Shown here piece after piece: positions 1-5,800 of a stretch of DNA of 18,937 bases. Positions within the stretch are counted from its first letter, which is position 1, and each line of letters begins with the position of its first letter. Under the pieces are notes generated by a model, which searched no databases, was not told where the DNA came from, and was given only the letters and a program-made list of their open reading frames with translations. The stretch lies in assembly GCA_964455935.1 (NCBI GenBank), contig CAYVZU010000077.1, forward strand, positions 1 to 18,937. Reading direction: 5' to 3'. The translations under genes and the position numbers were made by a program. Origin of the DNA: CAYVZU01 sp964455935 (GTDB taxonomy: Bacteria; Fibrobacterota; CAYVZU01).

Positions 1-291
1 GTAGCATACGGGAATCAAATTGTCATGGAATCCAACCTGCAGGAATCGCTCTCAAAGATTTTTAGCACGTCCTATGTTTCGCCTCGACAAAGGGCCGCGG
101 ATACTTCCGCTGTGGCGGCACCCGAACAGTCGTCCGACGTACCGCGAATGGTGAAACAGGCCAATGAAGCATTCGAGAATGCCCAGCGCGCTCTTTCATC
201 GCGCGACTGGCAGAGCTATGGTATGCACATGAAGGAAGTGGAGCGCCTGCTTCGGGATTTGGCGAAGCAATCGCCCCCCAAAAAGAAATAG
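1..291 (+). CDS. UPF0182 family membrane protein, C-terminal end (5' partial)
   Basis: The reading frame is open from the first base, so the gene begins upstream of the window and the ATG at 25 is internal. The first visible residues, VAYGNQIVME, followed by a Leu-rich stretch and a variable linker, match the end of the soluble domain of UPF0182 (COG1615) proteins, where a VVAYGNRVVMEPTLEEAL-like segment is typical. The last ~50 residues form a predicted amphipathic helix pair with the RDWQSYGMHMKEVERLL pattern that closes this family. UPF0182 proteins are large (about 900 residues) inner-membrane proteins with seven or so N-terminal membrane segments and no established function. Only the last 96 residues are visible and the tail is lysine-rich (PPKKK). 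The assignment is from remembered family motifs and cannot be checked on the missing N-terminus. Confidence 0.82.
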   Translation, partial: VAYGNQIVMESNLQESLSKIFSTSYVSPRQRAADTSAVAAPEQSSDVPRMVKQANEAFENAQRALSSRDWQSYGMHMKEVERLLRDLAKQSPPKKK

Positions 292-353
292 AAAAGAATG
301 TTAACTATTCACGCCCCCATCCCGTCCTTCCCCCGCAGGGAAAAGGCGATTCA

Positions 354-384
354 GGAAGTCCCCCTACGGGGGATGTAGGGGGCG
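354..384 (+). repeat. C5/G5 palindromic dispersed repeat, copy 1
   Basis: A 31-bp unit whose core is an inverted repeat, CCCCCTAC (360-367) and GTAGGGGG (375-382). It matches the reverse complement of 7911-7941 at 28 of 31 positions, with no similarity beyond either edge. It resembles the CCCCCTAAATCCCC-type REP-like repeats that I recall as frequent in FCB genomes. Both copies in this window are intergenic and lie 3' of a gene. Confidence 0.75.
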
Positions 385-410
385 CTTGCCCAAGGCTGAA
401 TGTTTGTCGG

Positions 411-443
411 TCGCTCGCCCTGAGCTTGTCGAAGGGCGAGCGA
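411..443. repeat. Perfect 11-bp dyad around the CCTGAGCTTGTCGAAGG repeat
   Basis: Arms TCGCTCGCCCT (411-421) and AGGGCGAGCGA (433-443) are perfectly complementary around an 11-nt loop. The central string CCCTGAGCTTGTCGAAGGG is a widespread intergenic palindromic repeat seen in many unrelated bacterial genomes. It is not followed by a T-run, so it is better described as a REP-like unit than as a terminator. Confidence 0.75.
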
Positions 444-517
444 CCTCGGATGATTGTTTCCGGCTAAATTGCACATGCTTCAACCGGCACAGCATGCGCG
501 CGCAATACAATCTGGGA

Positions 518-715
518 CTATCGGCGACCCACCTGAACTCCGCTTTTTCTTAAACCGCTGAGCATTCCCGAAGAGAAACCAGGGATTTTTGCCACATCGT
601 CCCAGCTCTTGTAAGGCCGGAAATCGATAATGCGTTGGGCGCGCAGTTTTCCGACCATTCTGATCCTCGAAAGCTCATCCATGCTTGCCTTGTTGAGATC
701 AACGGATCTGGCCAT
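518..715 (-). CDS. Small helix-hairpin-helix (ComEA-like) protein
   Basis: A 65-residue protein that is almost entirely one (HhH)2-type unit. The first hairpin is LNKASMDELSRIRMVGKLRA (residues ~6-25) and the second is VAKIPGFSSGMLSGL (~43-57), with the buried VG and PG turn positions that contact the DNA backbone. It therefore probably binds DNA non-specifically, as the C-terminal domain of ComEA and other short HhH proteins do. It has no signal peptide or membrane anchor, so unlike full ComEA it should be cytoplasmic. The start at 715 is chosen because AAAGGAG lies five bases upstream on the minus strand. The longer in-frame start at 808 lacks such a site and would add 31 residues unlike the family. 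It converges on the UPF0182 gene, and its partners are unknown. Confidence 0.78.
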   Translation of the reverse strand: MARSVDLNKASMDELSRIRMVGKLRAQRIIDFRPYKSWDDVAKIPGFSSGMLSGLRKSGVQVGRR

Positions 716-1060
716 AGAGACTCCTTTGAGATTGGTTGTGTGCCAGCCGATTATTCGGCGACAATTGCAATTTGTGATCCCTGCAATTTCTATGCTCAAA
801 TCTTTCACTCAGGCGCAAATTGACCGCGATGCGATCTGGCCGGCTCCCGGTTCGACAGCATGCTCCTGAATCCAAAAAGGAACCTTCGCGATTTTCCCAG
901 TCACTTCTTTGTAGAGGAATTCCAGAGCGATTTGAAATTATTCGGGATGCTTCGCATGCCAAAAAAAGGTGTATTCAAATCCAAATGTCAGTTTTGATTA
1001 GCATGGTATTGGACAGCGTATATCATTATAAATGGCAATAGGTTAGGCTTTAATGTCAAA

Positions 1061-1085
1061 AGCATATGTATTCAACTTGAATGCT
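1061..1085. promoter_or_regulatory. Candidate operator dyad upstream of TIGR02147 gene
   Basis: ATTCAA-C-TTGAAT is a perfect odd-centred palindrome at 1070-1082, nested between AGCAT (1061-1065) and ATGCT (1081-1085). It lies about 55 bp upstream of the regulator start in AT-rich DNA, a plausible place for autoregulation. The palindrome is seen directly; binding by the regulator is inference. Confidence 0.3.
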
Positions 1086-1102
1086 ATTTCATTGATATAG
1101 TC

Positions 1103-1131
1103 TTGATCGCGAAGCTCAAGTAGATTACTTT
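1103..1131 (+). promoter_or_regulatory. Weak candidate promoter for TIGR02147 gene
   Basis: TTGATC (1103-1108), a 17-bp spacer and TACTTT (1126-1131) form a weak sigma-70-like pair. If used, transcription would begin within a few bases of the ATG at 1140, giving an almost leaderless message. That would fit the absence of a Shine-Dalgarno sequence. The -10 match is poor, so this is tentative. Confidence 0.25.
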
Positions 1132-1139
1132 ATGATTTG

Positions 1140-1967
1140 ATGGAACCCATTTACCAGTACACCGATTTCCGAACATATCTTGCCGACTTCTATGGTCACA
1201 TGAAGAAGACGACGAGGTTTTTCACCTATCGATATTTTTCGCAGAAAGCAGGTTTCAAGTCCCCCAATCAACTTCAGTTAATTATTCAAGGAAAACGCAG
1301 TCTTACTGAACCTGCGCTGTTTCGGCTTTGTGATATTCTCAAATTCAACCAAACCGAAATCGAATACTTCAAAGACTTGGTTGCCTACAACCAGGCCGGA
1401 TCACTCGAAGAGAAAAATTTCTATTACCAACGATTGCTGGGAAACAGAAAATGCGAGAATATCCGGGCTTTGGAGCAGGACCAATTCGAATATTTCACCA
1501 AATGGTATCATGCCGCAATCCGCGAATTGGCGGCCATGCCCGGCTTCAAAGGCGATGAGAATGATATTGCCAAGAAGCTTTGGCCGCAGATCACGCCGGC
1601 TCAAGTCCGCAAATCCATTTCTCTGCTCGAGCGGTTCGGCTTAATCCGGAAAAACCCGGACGGGACGTTCACCCAGACGGTTGGCGGGGTCACTGTCTCT
1701 CCGGAAGTGCGCAGCCTCGCCCTGGTGCAGTATCACCAGGAAATGCTGGAAATCAGCCGGAGAGCCCTTCAGGAACATCCGTTAGAGGACATCAATGTAT
1801 CATCAGTGACCGTGGGTGTCTCGAAGCAGACATACGAGGCTATGCGGGCCGAACTCGACCTGTTTCGCAAAAAAATCCTGGCCATGGCCAGCGCGGAGAA
1901 AGCGCCCGAGAGGGTTTATCAGCTTAACTTTCAGTTGTTCCCGCTCTCGAAAAAGGAAAATCAATAA
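1140..1967 (+). CDS. TIGR02147 family transcriptional regulator-like protein
   Basis: A 275-residue cytoplasmic protein. Residues ~1-75 carry the signature N-terminal part of TIGR02147: a Y-T-DFRTYL opening, YRYFSQKAGFKSPNQLQLII and GKRSLTEPALFRLCDILKFN, an HTH-like helical segment. An EYFKDLVAYNQA motif follows. The C-terminal half (~115-270) fits the DUF4423-like part of the family, with an EELxxMPGF-like stretch (RELAAMPGFKGD), a winged-helix-like SISLLERFGLIRKNPDGTFTQ and ~260 as the last helix. The family is strongly expanded in Fibrobacter and presumed to be regulatory, with no defined ligand. ATG 1140 is preferred over TTG 1137. No clear Shine-Dalgarno is present, but a two-codon ORF overlaps the start (see findings). 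Its stop shares a base with the ATG of the next gene, which implies translational coupling and a shared job. Confidence 0.85.
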   Translation: MEPIYQYTDFRTYLADFYGHMKKTTRFFTYRYFSQKAGFKSPNQLQLIIQGKRSLTEPALFRLCDILKFNQTEIEYFKDLVAYNQAGSLEEKNFYYQRLLGNRKCENIRALEQDQFEYFTKWYHAAIRELAAMPGFKGDENDIAKKLWPQITPAQVRKSISLLERFGLIRKNPDGTFTQTVGGVTVSPEVRSLALVQYHQEMLEISRRALQEHPLEDINVSSVTVGVSKQTYEAMRAELDLFRKKILAMASAEKAPERVYQLNFQLFPLSKKENQ

Positions 1968-2689
1968 TGAAATCCGACCGACGCGCAACGGGCATTCTCA
2001 TCGTGCTTGTCATATTAGCACTGGGTTGCGCCGGGGGATGGGAAGTACCGTCTCCGGTCAAGACCGGGCCCAGCCTGAAGATTTCCGGTTCCGCGTATAA
2101 ACAAGGCCAACCGGTTGCCGATGGAATCGCCATGCTGGTGCCGTCCGGCTATCATGTTTTAAAAGCCGATACCGGTGGTTCGGGATTGCATAGGCCGGTA
2201 CTTGCCGCGGTCGCGGAGGGCGAGTACTCCTTTGCAGATATTGACACAGGATATCACAATCTGATCATCCGGGAACCGAATGGCTGGGCCGTTTTTGCGG
2301 AAAGCCTTTATGTATCGCAGGAATCCAGGAGCATTCAAGCTTGCAGTTTGTATGCCCCGGGCGCGGTGCGCGGCATGCTTTCCGATTCGCTGGGTCCAGT
2401 GCCGGAAAGCACGTTCGTTTACATTCGTGGGACGCCATATTCGACATTCACGGACAGCGTTGGCTGGTTTCGATTTGAGCGCTTGCCCACGGGTATTTAC
2501 CGGGTGGGAATCGAAATCGACACTTCGCGTGCTCGCCGTGAAATGGCAATGAGCGCGGATTCCGGTTTGGCGCCCATCATGGGTTCATCGTCCGAGAACC
2601 CGCGCGGCTTATTCTTGTCCACTAAAAACGAATTCTATATCGCGCAAGGAGAGACTCTATATGAAGTCATTGAAATCGATAAACCCTAG
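1967..2689 (+). CDS. Lipoprotein with carboxypeptidase-regulatory-like repeats, coupled to TIGR02147 gene
   Basis: A 240-residue protein with a lipoprotein signal: basic start, hydrophobic GILIVLVILALG and Cys21 as the probable lipidated residue. The lipobox ALGC is slightly non-canonical. The mature part contains two short beta-sandwich repeats of the carboxypeptidase-regulatory (CarboxypepD_reg) kind: LKISGSAYKQGQPVADGIAM with EGEYSFADIDTGYHNLII (~residues 37-105), then VRGMLSDSLGPVPESTFVYI with TDSVGWFRFERLPTGIYRV (~125-180). The tail (181-240) has no recognised domain. Such repeats usually act as rigid spacers or adhesion modules on surface proteins. Its ATG overlaps the regulator's TAA by one base (TAATG), so the two are co-translated. 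The right-hand stop codon lies inside an arm of the 165-bp inverted-repeat element. The specific function is unknown. Confidence 0.75.
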   Translation: MKSDRRATGILIVLVILALGCAGGWEVPSPVKTGPSLKISGSAYKQGQPVADGIAMLVPSGYHVLKADTGGSGLHRPVLAAVAEGEYSFADIDTGYHNLIIREPNGWAVFAESLYVSQESRSIQACSLYAPGAVRGMLSDSLGPVPESTFVYIRGTPYSTFTDSVGWFRFERLPTGIYRVGIEIDTSRARREMAMSADSGLAPIMGSSSENPRGLFLSTKNEFYIAQGETLYEVIEIDKP

Positions 2690-2852
2690 AAGTGGTTTCA
2701 AAGCCCCTTCGGGGCTTCGGCCGGCTGCGGAGCCAGTCGGCGTTGTTGTGCTTGCTCGGCGTATCGTATTGGATATGCAGTCGCTCGCGCGCCGTGCCGC
2801 CTGGCCCCTCGCTCGTTCTCGAGCCTGCGGCTGGGATTATGAAACCACTTCT
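2688..2852. repeat. 165-bp palindrome-rich element bounded by 13-bp perfect inverted repeats
   Basis: Outer arms AGAAGTGGTTTCA (2688-2700) and TGAAACCACTTCT (2840-2852) are perfect reverse complements. Inside are AAGCCCC-TTC-GGGGCTT (2701-2717), GGCT/AGCC and AGCC/GGCT short stems at about 2723-2734 and 2822-2832, and GCGTATC/GATATGC (2759-2778, one wobble). The left arm starts in the stop codon of the upstream lipoprotein, and the right arm ends three bases before the Shine-Dalgarno of the next gene. It has the architecture of a miniature inverted-repeat element or of a structured mRNA leader. Short ORFs crossing it look spurious. Confidence 0.6.
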
Positions 2853-2866
2853 GCTGGGGAGGTTGT

Positions 2867-4453
2867 ATGAGACGGCTGCTGGTTGCTGGCTTTTGTTTTT
2901 TGGTATCTGCGACGTCGTTTGCGGTGGTTTCGCCAATTCGCATTGGGACGGGAATTACATTCTATTCCGATGGACGGCCGCCGACGGTTTATAGTCCCCT
3001 GCGCGTTGGGGAAACCACCTTTGTCGGCATTGCGGACACGGGAAATCAGCAGAAGTCAATCGTTCGCATGGATTTGCGCAACGACTCGCTCCTTCTTTAC
3101 ACAGCGGTCGCAGCATCGGGGCCTGTCATTAATATTGTGCCAAACAGGGTCGATACGGTTTTTGAAGTGTCCGGCCTTTGCCGGGCCTTTGAAATCTCCA
3201 TGGATAAGCTCTCGCAGCTCTCTCCTTTGGGGATATTTCGGGTCCTGCCTGTTGTTCGAACCACACCGTCCAACCCCATTGCGGGTGAAAATAGTCAACT
3301 GGAATTGGTCATGGGGCTTACCCATTCCGCTTGTCCATTGGCCTATCAATCCAGCGTGACGATCGACGGAAACCGGCTCGTTTTGCATTTCACCGAACTC
3401 GCATTGGGTATGCCCTGTCTCGCGATTTACCTCGATCCGCCGGTGGAATACGGCCCTACCTTTGATCTGGGCAAATTGTCCGCCGGCGATTACCAAGTTG
3501 TTGTTGAAGACAGCGTCATTGCAGCTACGATCAGTGTGAATCAGGCCGTTGTTTTGAACGGCAGCGCCGTGGCAATGCAATCTCCGCTGTGGAGAATGGC
3601 GACCCGACCTGTTCCTGGCGCCGAGATCTTGGCGTATCCTGCCCCCTCCTGTGATAGATTCCTTCTTACTCCAGGGGTCTCGGTTTCCGTGTCCGAGACG
3701 TTGCGCACGGTCACGGACAACAGCGGCGCGTTCAGCCTGACCCTGTCCTCCGGAGACAAATATGAGATTTGCGCTGTGAAGAGCGGATACCGGCCACAAA
3801 CGCTTTATTATGAAACCGTATCGCAATCGACATCAATGCAATTCGAGCTGATTCCGGCAGCCGAAGCGGATTCCGCAGGACTTGCAATAACGGTTACGGA
3901 CAAGGGGGTTCCCGTGGCCAACGCCACCGTGGTGCTTTATGGTGGAACATCTCCAATTATCTGTCCATTGCTTGCCAAAACCGCCTATCAATGGGTGAGC
4001 CACTCGGGTAAAACGGGACAAGATGGTTCACTTTCGTTTCGGTCTCTTCCGCTGTCTCCCTACATTGACTACGTGTATGTGATTCAGGCGGCAACAGGAT
4101 TGAAGACTGTTGAAGGCTCGGTCCGCCTTAATTCCTACATTGCCAATACCCTGAATGTGGATCTTTCGAGTCCGGCAATATCCGCCAATGCGCTATTGCC
4201 GTCAGCCGGAAGTCGTCAATTGTCTATGGCCGCGAACCGCGCTGGAATTCGAATCCATTGGAGCGGCGAACAGGTTCCGGACCGAATCACGATCTCCGAC
4301 GTTCGAGGACGAATTGTCCATGAGCAGCGTGATCTCGTGGAACGAACGCATTTCTGGAATACCGAGGGCCACAGAACGGGAGTCTATGTCGTTTCTGTTC
4401 GCGCGGGAAACCGTGTTGAATCAAGCCGGGCTTTGGTGCGGATTGGCCGATAG
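2867..4453 (+). CDS. Secreted multidomain protein with T9SS-like C-terminal sorting domain
   Basis: A 528-residue protein with a Sec signal peptide (MRRLLVAGFCFLVSATSFA, cleavage near residue 19). A domain with a conserved Cys pair covers ~140-225: THSAC, then MPC, then EYGPTFDLGKLSAGDY. It is repeated in the lipoprotein at 5801-7831. Two carboxypeptidase-regulatory-like modules follow (~249-315, TDNSGAFSLTLSSGDKYEI; ~338-408, DKGVPVANATVVLYGG). The last ~70 residues (from ~458) have the ITISDVRGRIVHEQ and GVYVVSVRAG pattern of T9SS type A-like sorting tails, so the protein is probably exported across the outer membrane and processed or anchored there. GGGGAGG four bases before ATG 2867 supports the start. 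It is separated by 31 bp from the next secreted gene. No enzyme motif was seen. Confidence 0.75.
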   Translation: MRRLLVAGFCFLVSATSFAVVSPIRIGTGITFYSDGRPPTVYSPLRVGETTFVGIADTGNQQKSIVRMDLRNDSLLLYTAVAASGPVINIVPNRVDTVFEVSGLCRAFEISMDKLSQLSPLGIFRVLPVVRTTPSNPIAGENSQLELVMGLTHSACPLAYQSSVTIDGNRLVLHFTELALGMPCLAIYLDPPVEYGPTFDLGKLSAGDYQVVVEDSVIAATISVNQAVVLNGSAVAMQSPLWRMATRPVPGAEILAYPAPSCDRFLLTPGVSVSVSETLRTVTDNSGAFSLTLSSGDKYEICAVKSGYRPQTLYYETVSQSTSMQFELIPAAEADSAGLAITVTDKGVPVANATVVLYGGTSPIICPLLAKTAYQWVSHSGKTGQDGSLSFRSLPLSPYIDYVYVIQAATGLKTVEGSVRLNSYIANTLNVDLSSPAISANALLPSAGSRQLSMAANRAGIRIHWSGEQVPDRITISDVRGRIVHEQRDLVERTHFWNTEGHRTGVYVVSVRAGNRVESSRALVRIGR

Positions 4454-4484
4454 TCACTGTTGGATAAAATACGAGGAGGTTTGC

Positions 4485-5759
4485 ATGAATAGATCGGCAC
4501 AGGCGAAAGGAATCATTGCCGGACTGGCGATTCTTATGCTTGCCACTATGGCCCAGGCGATCCCGCCCGTACAGGTCGGGGTGGTTCAGGGGACAATTTT
4601 CCAGGCCGGAGTCAAGTGCATCTGTCCAGTGGCCAAGGCGGCGGTGACCGTCACGGCAAAAGGCCAGGTGTTGGGCGTGGGCATGTCCGACAGCTCTGGC
4701 TCGTTTGCCGTTATCACTAATGCTGCGGCACAACAGACGGTCTATCGGATTGTGGCCACGCACCCTGATTTTGTGATGGCCGACACAACGTTAGCCAGTG
4801 ACGCGGCCGGCAATGCAACCGTGAACCTGTACATGTGGGCCAAGACCGGAACCGATACGTCCAAGGGTGCCGAGTGGCATTCGATCGGCTATCCGCAGCA
4901 ATGGGTTTTCATTCAAGCGCCCACACCGGTGGGCTATTACGGAACTCTTTTTGCCGAGGCGCAACCGAGGACCAGTCTTCGCGACCTGTATTCGCCCGTC
5001 GTGGATGTAGGCCCGTTTGACGGCAAGCTCACCAAAGTTCAAGGGCACCTGGAGTCGGTTGGGATACTGGCGGTAGTCCCAAAGCTCATTGTGGAAAAGG
5101 CGGAACTGGGGCAGAAGGACTGCATGGTCATTGAATATACGCGCACGAGCGGCTCGGTTTCTTCGCAATACCAGTTCATGAATATTCTGCAAATCGACGA
5201 AACCGGCCATGTCACCTATACCGAAAATAATTGCCCCATGTGCGATTACCTTCCCCTGCCCAAGATTGACACCTCAATCGGTATTCTGCAAATGAATGAG
5301 TTGATCGATCTCTTCAATGCCAACGGATTCTGGGGCTTCGATACGATCATTCGACCTCTGTCGCCGATTATCGGAGGGCCGGGCTACACCCTTGCCTGCG
5401 ACGGCACGTCCTGGAGTGTTCAATGGGGACCGGATCAGCAGGAACAGGCGATCATTGACGGTTTGGAGAGCTTCATTAAGGAAATTGGAGGAACGTCTGC
5501 CGTTCGGAGAGCGCAAGCAAGCAGGCAAAGTCTATCAACAACAGTGCGTCAGACGGGTGCTTCGATTCAATTAGCCGTGCCCGGAACAGGACCGGCGAGC
5601 ATTGGGATCTTCGACTTCCGGGGACGTCTCATCCATTCGGCGAAATCAAGCGGTCCCGCCGCCATTGTGTCGAGCGAAAATATTGCGCCCGGAATCTACA
5701 CCGTGCGCATTACCCAGGGAGGCAGCGTGACCGTGCAGCGCATTGCCCTGGTGCCTTAA
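4485..5759 (+). CDS. Secreted protein with T9SS-like C-terminal sorting domain
   Basis: A 424-residue protein. ATG 4485 follows GAGGAGGT by four bases and gives a clean signal peptide ending AQA (residue 25). Upstream in-frame starts lie inside the preceding gene. Residues ~29-105 form a carboxypeptidase-regulatory-like module (GTIFQAGVKCICPVAKAAV, then SDSSGSFAVIT). A central region (~165-345) is unassigned: it includes CPMCDYLPLP (a CxxC pair) and a segment LQMNELIDLFNANGFWGFD, then CDGTSWSVQWG and a closing helix. This resembles small secreted domains of unknown function that pair an ELxxLFxxxGFW helix with a beta-hairpin. Residues ~361-424 are a T9SS-like tail (ASIGIFDFRGRLIHS, GIYTVRITQGG) closely parallel to that of the upstream gene. 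It is probably an exported surface or extracellular component of the same assembly. Confidence 0.72.
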   Translation: MNRSAQAKGIIAGLAILMLATMAQAIPPVQVGVVQGTIFQAGVKCICPVAKAAVTVTAKGQVLGVGMSDSSGSFAVITNAAAQQTVYRIVATHPDFVMADTTLASDAAGNATVNLYMWAKTGTDTSKGAEWHSIGYPQQWVFIQAPTPVGYYGTLFAEAQPRTSLRDLYSPVVDVGPFDGKLTKVQGHLESVGILAVVPKLIVEKAELGQKDCMVIEYTRTSGSVSSQYQFMNILQIDETGHVTYTENNCPMCDYLPLPKIDTSIGILQMNELIDLFNANGFWGFDTIIRPLSPIIGGPGYTLACDGTSWSVQWGPDQQEQAIIDGLESFIKEIGGTSAVRRAQASRQSLSTTVRQTGASIQLAVPGTGPASIGIFDFRGRLIHSAKSSGPAAIVSSENIAPGIYTVRITQGGSVTVQRIALVP

Positions 5760-5800
5760 ACCGGACCATGTTTCCAAAGAATTCTATAAGGAGAGAAACA

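Larger units (their letters stand above)
292..517. other. Gene-free gap packed with palindromic intergenic repeats
   Basis: This gap lies between the UPF0182 stop and the end of the convergent HhH gene. It has no credible ORF. It holds a C-run/G-run segment at 310-340, a C5/G5 palindromic repeat (354-384) and a long perfect dyad (411-443). No T-tract follows either hairpin, so a standard intrinsic terminator is not evident, although the hairpins could limit transcription from both converging genes. Confidence 0.6.
716..1139. other. Divergent intergenic region between HhH gene and TIGR02147 regulator
   Basis: A 424-bp gap between two divergently transcribed genes, with AT content rising towards 1139. 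On the HhH side there is a GCCGA-TTAT-TCGGC hairpin (746-759) and a perfect AATTGCAATT palindrome (763-772). On the regulator side there is a dyad, ATTCAA-C-TTGAAT (1070-1082), flanked by AGCAT and ATGCT. Several short ORFs cross it in different frames, but none has a ribosome site or a recognisable product. Confidence 0.55.

Noticed and set aside
820..1041. Short ORFs in the 716-1139 gap
   Set aside because: There is no ribosome site, the composition is AT-rich and non-coding, and no recognisable product is encoded.
2701..2717. AAGCCCC-TTC-GGGGCTT hairpin as an intrinsic terminator after the first lipoprotein
   Set aside because: No T-run follows on the plus strand. It is better explained as part of the inverted-repeat element.
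2661..2994. Several 70-100 codon frames on both strands crossing the inverted-repeat element
   Set aside because: They overlap in different frames, lack ribosome sites and follow the palindromes. They look like by-products of a repeat element.
3056..3826. 256-codon minus-strand frame opposite the secreted multidomain gene
   Set aside because: The sense strand has signal peptide, repeated domains and T9SS-like tail. The antisense product is low in hydrophobic core pattern and unrecognised.
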